Shown piece by piece: positions 12,161 through 23,589 of a stretch of 29,504 nucleotides of DNA. The stretch is from Klebsormidium nitens (lineage: Eukaryota > Streptophyta > Klebsormidiophyceae > Klebsormidiales > Klebsormidiaceae). Made by a program: the position numbers and the translations under genes. The notes beneath the pieces are model-generated. The model searched no databases, was not told the DNA's origin, and was given only the letters and a program-made list of their open reading frames with translations. Numbering within the stretch: the stretch's first letter is position 1; every line of letters begins with the position of its first letter. Location of the stretch: positions 8,755 through 38,258 of the forward strand of contig DF237700.1 of assembly GCA_000708835.1 (NCBI GenBank), in the 5' to 3' direction.

Positions 12161-15100
12161 TCAGACTTCTTCTACCTGCGGCAGGCTCATCAACTCTAGG
12201 ACCGCCTTCTTCGGCGTCAGCTCGTTCTCGAGTATCCGTGCGACGGCGGTCAGCACGGGCATGGACACCCGGTACTTGCGCGCCAGCGCAATGACCGCCC
12301 CCGCTGTGGCGACACCCTCTGCGACCTGAAAGAGCGGTCAGCTTTAACAAAGCATCCGAACAGAATCTTTTGGGCAGACTGACATTGATTATGAGGCGCG
12401 ACGTCGACGTGCTTTGCGCTGGCTAGCGTCCTCCATTGACTCCTCTTGTGTTACTTTGCCGCCAGTGCGATATGAAGGCAGACGCCACTATCCAGCAAGG
12501 CGAATGACACGAGGCCTCTAACGAAGAAACGCAAGTCCTTTTCACGTCGGACGGGTCTTAGATGGTCCTATTTTTGCAAAGAACGATAGCCGGCTTGGTT
12601 GTTTTAACACCTCCAACGTGGCGAACAATCTGAAGAAACACAAGGAACACCATCCGCAAACCAGCAGCAGCACTTGTTAGAGCTTCTCAGATGCTCGGAG
12701 GGGAGGCAGACGCCGCGAAGGGCACAAAGGAAGGGGCCGCAGGGGCCGCACCTGGCTCATGGACGCCAGGATGTCGTCCAGCTTCTCCCCGGAACCGAGG
12801 CGCACCCCCACGGAGCGGTTCCGCGACAAGCTAACGAAGCACGTCAGCATGATGTCACCCGTACCAGACAACCCGGCCAAGGTGGCGGGCTTAGCGCCCA
12901 TCTGGGGAACAAGAGAAAGTATGTCATTCGTGCTTCTTCGCAAAGCGAGGGAACGGCGTTAAGGAGATCTGGTCCACAGGAAGATGTGAAAATTTGGCGG
13001 AAGTCCATGCGGCGTGCTGCGCCAAGCCACAGTGGGCATGAGTAATCGTTGTCTCTGCATGAAGAACCGTCAGCGGTTCAAAAGGAAAGAGAAACACAGG
13101 AGAACTGGGCTGGAGCCGCTCGGAAGAAACTTGATCGATAAAGGAGACGACGACGTCCTGAGGACTAGGGCGCTGAGGTCAATATCGTGTACGGCGCCTC
13201 CTCAATTACACTCGCTCCGTGAGGTGGAAAGTGCGAAATTCAAGAAGGAAGCAGACGGACATGAGTTTGTTGAAAACCGAGAGCCGACCCAGGACTTCAA
13301 GAATGACTGTCTCTTATTTACTGCTCGTCAAGAACAAGATGCCCCCATCAGGGAAACCCCACGGACACACTTCGATTGGTGTACCTCAACAGCAAAAACA
13401 ATGTTCACAGTTTGGATGGGCAAGGTCTGTTTTAGAACGATGCGCCTCACTTTTTCTGCGAGCCAGCGAATCTCTGCGCAGCCCTGCGCAACGAGCGCGG
13501 CCATGCAGTTGTTACCGAGGCCCATGCCCTCCACGATGCCCGCCGCAATGGCCAGAACGTTCTTGAGCGCGCCCGCCATCTCCACGCCCAGCACGTCCCT
13601 GCATTCATCATCACAGCAGCAAGTGAGACAGAGGCCAGGGTGGAACGGAGAGAAAGGCCACACGTGCCCGTATTTGGTAGCATCTTATAACAGTGTCGGC
13701 CAGATTTCCAATCTGTTGGCTCGTTCGATAAGAAGCGCATGATTCTGACAAGTGAGCTAAGAACCAACACGCCTGGGGTGTCAGCAGCCGGTGAAGGTCC
13801 GACTTGCTACAATCATTTGTGCGGTCCAGTCTCAAATAGTCTCAAACATTCTCCAGGAAGGGAGAGACCCAAGGACCTGCCTCTTGCCTGAGCTCGCAGG
13901 CATCTCTTCAATCGTTTATGACGTTCCCTGACCCGCCCTAAAAGCTTTCTCCTTGGCCAAGGATGCAACGGGAGCCGCACGACCACTTGCGAAACGAAGG
14001 TCAGACTGTCAGGTGTGGATTTGTGATACATTTACGGATTGTTACTGGCCCAGCTATGCTACTACGAAGTCTTGAACGGAAGCATGACATAATCAAGTAT
14101 GACCCCTGAACCCAAGCCACTAGGTGCTTGTCACCGGTGTCTGGTGGTGGCGGAAAGGAGTGGCGGCGCTCTACTCCTTCCCCTTACTCCTGCTGGCCCA
14201 GATGTCTCTCTCTTCTTCCAACTTCATCTTTGTAGGTTCCCCTACGGAAGCGAGTTCTGCCCCTCCCTCCTTTGCTCTGGCTTGTCCAGGATTGACATGT
14301 GCCTTCCCATTGTGCCAGTGCCGCATGCTGTCTCACCTGGTGGTATTGATGCGCAGGTACTTGGAGGCCAGCAGCTGCTGGCACGCGCGCGCCAGCTCCG
14401 GGTCCCGCGACGCGGCCACCAGCCCCGTCGGCTTCTTGTCCATCAGCTCCACGCTGAACGACGGCCCCGACAGCACCGCCACGGGGTGCCCTTTCCGCCC
14501 CAGCGCGCGCGGGATGAGCTCCGCCATTGTCTCCAGCGTCGACACTTCGAGCCCCTTGCTGACAGACACGATGGGCAGGCTAGCCGGGATGAGCAACGCG
14601 ATGCTTTTCAGGAACGCGGCGCTCTGTTGCACGGGCACGGCGTGAATGGCGTACTGGGCCCCCTCGATGGCTTCCGCGGGGTCCGTGGTGGCGCGCACGT
14701 TGGGCGGGAGGGGGTGGTTGGGCATGTAGCGCGTATTGAGGTGGTTGCTATTGATGGACGCCACCAGCTGCGGGTCCCGCACGAGCATGACCACGTCCAG
14801 GCTGGCCTTGTTGCGCGCCAGCATCACCGCCATCGCCGTCCCGAACGACCCCCCCCCAAACACGCAGATCTTGGACGTGCGCGTCAGCGCGTCCGTCACG
14901 TCCCCCTTGTGCAGGTTGCGCCAAAAGCGGCCCCACCGCACTAGCGTCTCCCACGCTGCCGTCACGTGCTTGCTATCCCGCGAGCGCTCCTTCGACTCCT
15001 CGGGACCCCCCGCTGGAGGCTCCCCACTGCTTTCGGAGGGGCCGCTCATTTCCTGCCCTTGCGACGTTTCTGCCTGTCTTTGATCAAGGCCCCCTGGTTC

Positions 15101-15532
15101 TGAACATTCGCTCGATTTATGCACAGCCGAATCTGTCCTTTCGAGCTTGGAAGAAGCTGTTCCCTCCGATGTCTCCCCATATGACTCTGGCCCGTCTCCG
15201 GCGCACGCTGATACCGACTCCAGAGTCACCACGCTCCCGCGCTGCTCTTGGTGATGCTCGCTTGCTGCCGGAAGCGGCCCGCCCTCTTGTTCCCTTGAAC
15301 CAACTTCCCCATCTACAGCTGAACTGTCGGCCGCACCCGCATCTCCTCGCCTGAGCTGGTCCCCGCTGTGCAGCACCGTTTCTATCCTGAACGCTTCCCC
15401 CCTCTGCGGCTCGCTCTGGTCCTGCTGCCCCGCCCCCTCGCTCATGCCACCCTGCGTTGTTGCTGTCTGCTCAGAAATATCAATGAGCAAAGTCCCTGAC
15501 AAATTGCTCGTTCCCCCATGCCTGCCACCATC
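12161..15532 (-). CDS. GLY1: Plastid-type NAD-dependent glycerol-3-phosphate dehydrogenase (exons 2-5)
   Basis: Supported exons in transcript order are 14337-15532, 13451-13598, 12752-12901 and 12161-12325 (TGA), with matching phases, encoding 552 residues from the first acceptor. It reduces dihydroxyacetone phosphate to glycerol-3-phosphate, the acyl acceptor for plastid (prokaryotic-pathway) glycerolipids; Arabidopsis GLY1/SFD1 is the namesake. The Rossmann start [15 protein letters not shown] lies about 220 residues in. It is followed by [24 protein letters not shown] (catalytic-site Lys), LSGPSF and [11 protein letters not shown], then [15 protein letters not shown] with the second active-site Lys, [25 protein letters not shown] and the C-terminus [11 protein letters not shown]. 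The order and end match GLY1 closely. Odd: about 190 residues of acidic Gln/Glu/Ser/Gly-rich low-complexity sequence precede the conserved [12 protein letters not shown] segment. The open frame continues past the acceptor CAG (15533-15535), but a first exon with a transit peptide is expected upstream. An alternative acceptor at 15522-15523 would shorten this exon by 11 nt. Confidence 0.9.
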
Positions 15533-15710
15533 CTGCAAATGCAAAGTCGTGAGCACCCGTCAGATTGAGTCGGCTGATTCTAAGGTTGCATGATTAGGCT
15601 TTTCAGCTTCCACCATAATCCAGTAAGGGCGCCGTCAGGTTGGGAATGCTCCTTGCTTCTGCTGGCCCAAATACTGGGTGGTCAAAGCAGGCGCAATTTC
15701 TGAGACTTAC

Positions 15711-16141
15711 CCTGGATTCCAAGATGATGGCAGGGCACAAAAACCAGGCAAGAGTTGGCACAGGGGACACGAGCACGAGAGCAGGCTCTCAAGGCACTGC
15801 AGTGTAGGCCCACCCCAGCCTTCCTGCTCAGTTCTGAGTCCTACCTGGACGCTTGACCTGGGAGCCTTCCCGGCATCCCTAACACCCTCCGCCCAATGCC
15901 GCAGTAATCTTGGACATGTTCCATGGCGCCTGTACAGGATTCTTGTCCTCCACCTGACATTTGGGGTCTCCTGAGGCCTACATTGCAACTGGGACGTTTG
16001 AATGCTACTCAAATGTGCTTGCGTTGCAGGAGGCCCTATGTACTTCTGTGTACTTTGGGTGCTACAGCTTGAACATCCCGACAGCTGCCTCGGTAACAGT
16101 GTATGTTGTTGAGGCAGAAGAGCGAGGGCGGACGACGGCAT
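15711..16141 (-). CDS. GLY1: Candidate first exon of the GPDH gene (transit peptide)
   Basis: An open frame starts at ATG 16141 (context CCACAATGC) with MPSSALALLPQQHTLLPRQ, rich in Ser, Leu, Gln and Arg and poor in acidic residues, as in chloroplast transit peptides. It ends at a strong donor (GG|GTAAGT, boundary 15711/15710) in phase 2. That joins in frame to an acceptor AG at 15522-15523, 10 nt inside the next exon's open frame, giving a total of 692 residues. The more typical acceptor TTTGCAG at 15533-15539 is phase 0 and does not match this donor. The later part of the frame (Cys-, Trp- and Arg-rich) is not convincing protein, so an internal intron is possible. Confidence 0.35.
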
Positions 16142-16770
16142 TGTGGCCACCGGGCGCCCTATCTAGGCCTGCAACAGGAGACTGCGTTCAATCAGTGGGG
16201 TCTTGTGCCTTGTCAAAAAGCTGGGAGCTGCCATGGCACAAGCAGAGGGCAATGCAGGGAATGAGAATGCAGAAAGTAGGCTCTGTCGCTGCAAATAGGA
16301 GCTTAATGTTTGAGCATTGGGCTAATTGCAAGAAAACATTACAAAGGAACACTGCAAATGCTGCTAAAGCCAATGATAATCCCACGACTCATCTGATTCC
16401 CTGATCCAACTCTCTCTGTATGAGATATCTGCCCTTGTTTCGGTGAACTGTAGAAACACAATGAGCTAAGAAAGAAGCAAATGTGCAGGAGCCCGTCATG
16501 TGAACGCACCAGTGGCGGCGCTCCGCTACGGTGGCTGCAAAAGAACCCCTCCTTTGCAGGCAGATGCGCAGCATGGCGCCCTCCGTCCTTGCATTAGCTG
16601 CCACCAGCTACGTGGAGGAAGTAAGTCTAAGTCGAGGACCCAACAACTTGCAAAACTGAAAGCCCTTCTCCCCAAAGAAGACATGCGCTGGTGCTCATGA
16701 GTAATGACAATGTAGCGTTCTGAGGGAGTGAAAAGAAACCTACGCGGTAGTTGAAAGCTGAGTCGGGATT

Positions 16771-16807
16771 TTAGGGTTTTGCCCTGATCCCTATAGGCTA
16801 TATATAA
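16771..16807 (+). promoter_or_regulatory. Telobox plus TATA box of UBA5
   Basis: TTAGGGTTT (reverse of AAACCCTAA) at 16771-16779 is the plant telobox, common in promoters of translation- and growth-related genes. TATATATAA at 16799-16807 follows 20 bp later, 134 bp before the ATG, leaving room for a start site and about 100 nt of 5'UTR. Confidence 0.5.
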
Positions 16808-16826
16808 TTTTAGGGCTTTTGCTGCA

Positions 16827-16854
16827 ACACCAAACTTCAAACACCAAACTTCAA
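16827..16854. repeat. Perfect tandem 14-bp duplication in the UBA5 leader
   Basis: ACACCAAACTTCAA occurs twice head to tail (16827-16840 and 16841-16854). It lies just after the TATA box, probably in the 5'UTR of the UBA5 transcript. Confidence 0.75.
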
Positions 16855-16940
16855 TTCCCTCCTGCCAGCCTGAGATGTGGGGCGGATACGTTGAAAAGAG
16901 GAAGGAAGATCCTTGACGTTCAGCGCTCAGAAACACCGCG

Positions 16941-19900
16941 ATGGCTGCCGAGGTTGCTTCTGTCGTTGCCGCGTTTGGCGCGCTTTCCACCGCTGATCAG
17001 GACAAGGTAAGAACAGCCCCTGTCTCTTCTTTCTTCGTCAGCTGCAAAAGGGCAGTACATAATAACGAGATAGTTGGTCGTGTCCATCAGGTTTAAGTGA
17101 TGATTAGAACTGACAGACCTTCCTCTGCCCCCCTCAGGTTCGGGAGGCGTTGCTACATGGGGACAAAGGCAATGCAGCGGTGGACAATGCAGGCGCTAAG
17201 CCGCGGGGCAAGATTCAGGTACAGTTTTTTTATAATGTCCCACCAATTGAAAGTTGCAACGATTTCGGAGTGGTTGGTTGGAAGAGATTGGGGCTTTAAT
17301 CTCCAACCGAATCAAGGGGCAGCCAAATGTGTCATCTGAGCGCCAAGGAAGTGAACAGAAAACCGGTGAGGCTGTGGAAAATGCTCTTGGTACTTCCTCA
17401 GAAACGGTGGCGTGGCTTTGCAAACAATCTCAGCCGGTTGCAAACATACTTTTTGCCTTTTTCTGTGCTGCAGGCCATGAGCGCGGAGGTGGTGGACAGC
17501 AATCCATATAGGTGAGCAACATCACAAACTCTGGCCGGGCCGTTCTTTACCTACCCCCTGTTCCTTACGAGTGCCAAGGCAAAGCTTGGTGAGGAGCTTG
17601 CTCATTGGCAGAGGCCGAGCATGTTTATGTTGGCAGCGGGGTTTTTGCCCTGAAGGATTGCACCCTTCGTCCAGGACTAAGCAGGCTGTCCGTCGCTCTT
17701 GTGCAGTCGGCTGATGGCCCTCCAGCGGATGGGCATCGTGGCCAACTACCAGGACATCCGCAGCTTCACAGTGGCCATTGTGGTGAGGACACCCTCCCAG
17801 GCTACAGGCGGGGCGGGCGCTACCTGACGGCCTCAGCGCTTGCCCGAGGCCCAAACTCTCTACAAGCAGCTCAATTGGGATGCTTTCTGGGATGTTTTCT
17901 GGCAGACTGTTTTGAAAGCTGCTTGGACACGTTGAGGATGTCTGACAGGTACACCGTTCTTCAACAAGTTCTTCACCTCACAAGAAACAGAAGACTACCT
18001 TGATTGGCTTTGTCTGCCAGTGTCCTTGTGCTCTAAGGTCGCAAATGGTGACGCTTGGCTTTGTCAGAATGTAACTGCGGCCAGACTTGACAGCCGGTCA
18101 TTGCTGCGGCAATCAATGTGGTCAGGTGTAATTGATCCCTGTGATCACCCCCTGATCCTGTCTCTGGCAGGGGATGGGCGGCGTCGGCAGCGTTGCAGCC
18201 GAGATGCTGACACGCTGTGGTATCGGGCGGCTGCTGCTGTATGACTACGACACTGTCGAGTTAGCCAACATGAATCGCCTCTTCTTTCGCCCCGAGCACG
18301 TGAGCGCCCCCTGGTCAGCTAAGCCAGCGAGCTTTGGACAGAATGACTCGATAGGTTTGTGCAGGGTCGGTATGGTGTTGAGGTAAAAGTGGCCCTGGCT
18401 TCTGTTTAGGCCATCCGTCGTTGAGACAAAACGTCTCTTAACTCCAAGCCGAAAGTCAGGTCGCATAGATCCCACCAGACCTCCTAAAGTGTTCCCTGTC
18501 AAAGGTGGTCTTAAGTCGACAAGCGCTTGTTATGCTCCTCTGAGGCTTCGCTTTTCTCCACGTTTGAAGGTGGGCATGACCAAGACAGATGCTGCTGCCA
18601 AAACGCTGGCGGAGATCAACCCCGATGTGGAGCTGGAGGTGAGCGGGGCAGCACGAAACAGCTGGTTGTGCCATGTTGGTAGAAGAAGTGACTGGTGACA
18701 AGAGCACCCGTTTGTGGTATCAGAAACGATATTCGAACTTTAGCATCAACGAAGCTTTACATAGAAGCGGGGGCAATCTGCCCGTTTCGTTGCCCTTTCC
18801 AATTGAGGGTCGTTCCACGAGATTGTTTGACTAGAGGGCAGAAGTGACCTTGAGGGTCCGAAGCAGATTCAAATTTCTGCTTTTGACCCGCAAGAAATTC
18901 TCCTCCTCGTGGTGACTGTCAGATTCTCACGATGGACAGTGGCTTCTGCAGAGCTTCACGAGCAACATCACAACGGTGGACGGCTTCGAGGGCTTTGTGC
19001 GCAGCCTGACTCAGGCCCCTCTGGGGTTCCAGGCAGAGCCGCCTCTGCCGGGAGGGCCGGTGCGCGGCAAGGGCAGCCGGGTGGACCTCGTCCTGGTGAG
19101 AGGGCGACTCGGGTCATCGCGATGAGGGGAGGGGCCTCGACGCCTCTACATTTGTTCTTTCTCCTCGCTTCATGCTGTGTCGACTGGAACTGTCGAGAGC
19201 AGCTGTAAATTTAAGGTTCCGTTTGCAGCTGTTTGCCTCTTCTTTCACAGGGAAATGATCCGTGAGGCAGAAATGACCGCATAGTCTCTCACAATCGTTT
19301 GTCCGGTATACCAATCACCTCCTCCTTACCTGCGCTCGAGGACTTTCTCCAGTCTTCAGGTAACTTACTAAGATACTCTGAAAAGCCAGCAACGGGTGAG
19401 CAGTCTCGGAGCATGTCTGCAAGCTAAACATTGTTTGCCTGTCGGTGCAGAGTTGTGTCGATAACTACGAGGCACGGATGACAATCAACCAGGTGAGATC
19501 CCTCGACGAAGTAAGACTATCCTATGTGAATATTTTACAGTGATGGCGACTGCCAAGAAGTCAAACCTGTAACACCGATCGTTTCTCTTGTCTTCTCCTG
19601 GCGAGACTGCCTCTCCGCACTTGTGCCGGATCTTCAGACTGGCCGGGGTAGTTTGTTGATAACGTGCTGCTGTGGCGGCCTGCAGGCGTGCAACGAGCTG
19701 GGCCAGCCGTGGATGGAGAGCGGCGTGTCGGAGGACGCGGTGTCGGGCCACATCCAGCTGCTGCTCCCGGGGGAGACCGCCTGCTTCGCGTGTGTGCCGC
19801 CGCTGGTGAGCAATCGTTGTGCGCAACAGCGGGGGTGATTCTCAAACACATAGGGGCTGTTCTCTGCTTGATTTTCAAATCTGCTCGCATGACGCCTATC

Positions 19901-22227
19901 AGGGATTTCATTGCAGAGCTTTTCCAAGGAAGATGAGCAAAAGCATGTAGAGAAGGATCATACAAATGTTCTCTTTGTTACTCTCTTTGAGTCGACTGCT
20001 CCGTTGCTTTTGAAGAAATACCTCGACCATGTTATCTCTGAGGAACCGAGAACCTGCGACTCGTAACAAGATTGGCTAATGATTATCTGGTTATCGGGGC
20101 TTCTCTTGGCTACCTGAACGAGGAGTCTGTGCCAGGAAGCCTTGAGTCGCTCGTTGTCTCTTGCGTTCGCATCATCAGGTTCTGAAAGAGCCGTGGGTTC
20201 CTTCCCTTGGCAGGCCAAGGTCGGAAGCGCTGAGTTTCCTGATTAATTCGTAAGTCGGTTCCTCACAGCAGGCGCCACTCGGAGTTCTGGCAAGTGCTGC
20301 TGAAGCGAAGAATGACTGCCAGAAGCGTCCCTTCCTCACTTCCTGGCTGAACTCCAGCGCGTCTGTGTTGCTCCAGGTGGTTGCTTCCGGCATCGACGAG
20401 CGCACGCTGAAGCGCGAGGGCGTGTGCGCGGCGTCGCTACCGACCACGATGGGCATGGTGGCCGGCCTGCTCGTGCAAAATAGCCTGAAGTACCTCCTCC
20501 GCTTCGGCACCGTCTCGCGCTACCTGGCAAGCTGCACCCCGCTGGAGCAAGCTGGCCTTGATTGCCAACTGAAGCCCTTTCAGACGCCTTCCTTAGTGCC
20601 CTTACCACCATCCCGTTGCACCGTATGCTTTCTTACCTTGCCCCACCTGACTTCCACCTTCGCTGGGTTGAGACATGTCCCCCTGGTTTCAGGAGGCTCT
20701 TCCGCTTCCGTATGCACGTCCATCAGCTGATTATGGGGCCCCATCGCTGATCTTTGCCACGCACCATATAGCCCTGCCGAGCTCGCTTCAGCAGCCGTGG
20801 CGTGCGGCCCAATCTCGATCACTTCTGGTGCAGGGCTACAATGCGCTGGCGGACTTCTTCCCCACCATGGAGATGCGCCCCAATGTGCAGTGCGATAATG
20901 CTGCCTGCCGCGCCCGCCAGGTGCGCGCTCCCACCCCGTTGCTTCGTTTTTATGCGTCTGTATACCTGTCGTCCGCAAACAAGTTGGGGAGGGGATGCGC
21001 ATCCAATGATAGACAGGGGTCGCTTCGAAGTACCTTGATACTTCGTCGGGGCCGCACTCTCACACGCTGTCCACGAATCGCTTGCCGTTACTCCCCTTCC
21101 TGGTGGCGGACGGCAGAGATTACCAGCCTTGTTTCAAGCCGAGAGCTCCCTGCTTTACTTGTGCCACAAACCGTTCACCTTCTCGGCTGCTCTTTAGTTG
21201 CCTTAGGAAGTCTCCTCCAGCGTGCCTGCTCTGCGACCATGTTCAAGCCTTTTGTTCGGAAGCGTTGAAGCTGCACCTAACCGCTTGCACCTAACCGCTT
21301 GGCCCCCGTTCCCTTTCGTCATTACTCCGTGGCCCGCTCTTTATCCATCTGATGGCCAGCGGCTCGCAGCCGCACCAACTCTAAGTCGTAGTCCCGCCAC
21401 ACTTTCAGCTGCGTCTTGCTTTTCTAGCGGTTCTGCGTCCATACTCTTTCGCTCGTGTGAGTCTTCCTTGCTGTCGTGCCAGGCCGAGTACGCCGCTTTG
21501 GCGCCGGAACGCGAGGCTGCGGCGCGGGCTGCCCAGGCCGCGGCTGCTGCAGTGGAGGAGCCGCAGGTGGTGCACGCCGACAACGAGTGGGGCATCGCAG
21601 TCGAGGAAGGGGACGGCGAGGGGGCAGCCGCGGGAGGGAGCGGACAGCAGAGCGGATCAACAGGTGAGAACGAAAGACGGGGAATGGCAAGGTGCTTCCC
21701 TGCACCGGTGGATGGACCACGGATGCTTGGAGCTTCATATTAGCGGACGCTGCAACCTTCAGGGGGGGAAACCCACCGACAGTATTTTCTAATTGAGAGT
21801 CGGTAGCTTCGTGCTGAGAAGAAGCGGCAGTTGAGCTTGCAGTGAGGTTGCTGACTTCGGGGCGTGTTGGGCGTCCAGGCCGGCTGACAAGCCTTCGAAG
21901 TAGCGGATCATTCGTGGTAGGACAGGTGGAAGTAAGCGAACGACAGACGGAAGTAATCGAACAGTTTTTGAGTTGACCTCTTTGGTCTTCGCCCCGTCAT
22001 TGCATCTGCTGCTTAGCCGGCATCTTGGACGTACTTCCGCAGATTCTCATGCGCGCGTGTCCGATTGTGCAGAAGCTGCACCTGCGCTTCCGGACGGGAT
22101 CCAATATTTGATGGCGAAAAGAGACGAGGTTGACGAGAGCACATTGGCGGAGCTAGCAGTAGGCAGAACAGACACATCTCTTGACGACTTACAAAAACAG
22201 TTGGATGCGCTGAACAGTGGACCTTGA
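16941..22227 (+). CDS. UBA5: UFM1-activating E1 enzyme
   Basis: Thirteen exons join in phase into 445 residues: 16941-17006, 17138-17218, 17474-17511, 17707-17782, 18171-18299, 18570-18638, 18952-19095, 19451-19492, 19686-19805, 20377-20526, 20834-20920, 21483-21663, 22073-22227. The enzyme adenylates UFM1 with ATP, takes it as a thioester and passes it to UFC1 (UFMylation, ER-associated). Hallmarks: [14 protein letters not shown] (54-67), nucleotide-binding GMGGVGS (88-94), [42 protein letters not shown], zinc cysteines 248/251 (CFAC) and 325/330 (CDNAAC), and catalytic Cys272 in [15 protein letters not shown]. The UFM1-interacting/LIR-like motif with HADNEWGI is at about 363-374, and the C-terminal UFC1-binding helix ([13 protein letters not shown]) at about 429-441. 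Human UBA5 is 404 residues; the extra length is an Ala-rich spacer before the UIS and a Gly/Pro-rich loop in exon 7. Intron 10 begins with GC rather than GT. Confidence 0.95.
20527..20833 (+). other. GC-AG intron (UBA5 intron 10)
   Basis: The exon must end after the Leu codon at 20524-20526 to join VSRYL to [12 protein letters not shown], as the family requires. The bases that follow are GCAAGC, matching the GCAAGT consensus of the minor GC-AG class of U2 introns. The acceptor is a normal CAG (20831-20833). No GT nearby would keep the frame and the conserved sequence. Confidence 0.85.
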
Positions 22228-22888
22228 TTGTTTCACCCCTGAAACAACATTTACAAGAGTTGAAGCTCACAGGGACTGTCACGTGCCAGTGCTCAATGTG
22301 GGTTATGATCAACTCTGGACATGGCTTTGCAGCCAAGCAAGCTGCAGAGTCAACTCATTGTACCGTCCCGATCCTCATGGCACAATTACGTATAGCTCAA
22401 GGCCCAAGGGCGTTAATAAACCGTGCTCAGCTAGTTACCATCAACAGTGACCGCAAATGCATGTGGAACCTTTCGTGACCAAGTTTCCCTCGACCTTGAA
22501 GGTAACTACGATGAGCTTTACGGCCCGACTAGTGGCCCGGGCCATGGATCATGATCGATACCTGAAAACACTCCTCTTGTCGTGCACTTCCGCGTGATAA
22601 TGAGTCTGGATCAATAACCCGCGTGAACGCAGGCCCCCTCCAGTCTGGTATATTACCGTATACATATTCGCGAGCAAAAAATCGGCGCGATTGTTGGAGA
22701 TGATTGATTTGGCATGGCGCGGGCGCGGGCGCCCCCGCATTTCCGCAGATCTGTTTCATGAGTAAGTTTCATTCAACACCGACATTGACCTAGCTGAACT
22801 TGAGCTCTCCCGGAGTCCCATGCATGTGATCATATGTGCGCATGCCGCGCCGGCCGGCGGCGGCCGGCCGGACAAGGCCTTCCCGAGA

Positions 22889-22912
22889 ATCAATCTAGCT
22901 ATCAATCTAGCT
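22889..22912. repeat. Perfect tandem 12-bp duplication
   Basis: ATCAATCTAGCT occurs twice head to tail (22889-22900, 22901-22912), about 50 bp outside the left end of the inverted-repeat element. Confidence 0.7.
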
Positions 22913-22960
22913 TTGATCTGTAGTGACATGCATAGCAGGATTGCGCGCGCGACATGCACC

Positions 22961-23589
22961 ATACACAGGCTGGTTATACGCAAATTTGGGTTCTGCGACT
23001 CCGTCGCGACGGTCGGCCAACTGTTGCCCAGCTGTTGGCCAACAGTTGCCCGACAACATTGCGACAGCGTTGCAACGCTTTCGCAACACTCGAAGTACGT
23101 TTTCGACGTTCGAAATATATACGCGGACGACATAACCGAGCGGCCGAGTCAAATTTCAGATCTATAAAGCTAACACCCTAGACTCCAATTTTGGCGATCG
23201 CCCGACATCAAACTCGCGCGCCGCATTTGCGTCACCCGACTTTTTCAAGGCTACAAAGCACATTGTCGAAGCGACTTGACACCTTTCGCATCTGAAAATG
23301 CCAAATTGACACAGTCTCCTGTAAGTTACATTATGTTTCTAATACCTTGGCTACTTAAGTCTTGAATTAGAGAGTGTGTCTTCGAGGGACTTCGAAACGC
23401 GGTGTAATTTCTATTTTGCCCCTATTTACGGGCAAATTACTGATCGAGGCAGTGTCGTAACACTGTCGCAACACTTGCGACAGTACTGCGGAGTTGTTGC
23501 CCGACGGTCGGGCAACGGCTGCGCAACCGTTGGCCGACGGTCGACGGACCGTCGCAGACCTAGGGTCTGCATATAACCAGCCTGTGTAT
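22961..23589. mobile_element. MITE/foldback-like element with 18-bp perfect terminal inverted repeats
   Basis: ATACACAGGCTGGTTATA at 22961-22978 is repeated exactly in reverse complement at 23572-23589. Inside the ends the homology continues in degraded form for about another 60-100 bp: both arms carry CTGCGAC, then GTCGGCCAAC, then several GTTGCCC/GTTGGCC blocks. Each arm is itself built from small palindromes, for example CTGTTGGCCAACAG (23032-23045) and a GTTGCCCGAC / GTCGGGCAAC pair around 23506. No transposase-like reading frame is present, so it would be non-autonomous. No clear target-site duplication is visible, which leaves the boundaries unproven. Confidence 0.6.
23496..23516. repeat. 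Near-perfect palindrome inside the right arm
   Basis: GTTGCCCGAC (23496-23505) pairs exactly with GTCGGGCAAC (23507-23516) around a single central base. Confidence 0.7.

Larger units (their letters stand above)
16142..16940. promoter_or_regulatory. Divergent promoter region, GPDH / UBA5
   Basis: About 800 bp between the likely starts of two oppositely transcribed genes. On the UBA5 side there is a telobox-like TTAGGGTTT at 16771-16779, a TATATATAA at 16799-16807, and a perfect tandem duplication of a 14-mer at 16827-16854. All lie within 170 bp of the UBA5 ATG. No coding exon is supported here. Confidence 0.5.

Noticed and set aside
14099-14944. Long + strand open frame (281 codons)
   Set aside because: It lies antisense to the GC-rich GPDH exon, which has strong family motifs. 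The Arg/His/Pro-rich product is a typical shadow of third-position GC bias.
22961-23589. CRISPR-like array from repeated GTTGCCC/GTTGGCC blocks
   Set aside because: The repeats are short, irregular and inverted rather than direct with uniform spacers, and the context is a spliced eukaryotic genome.
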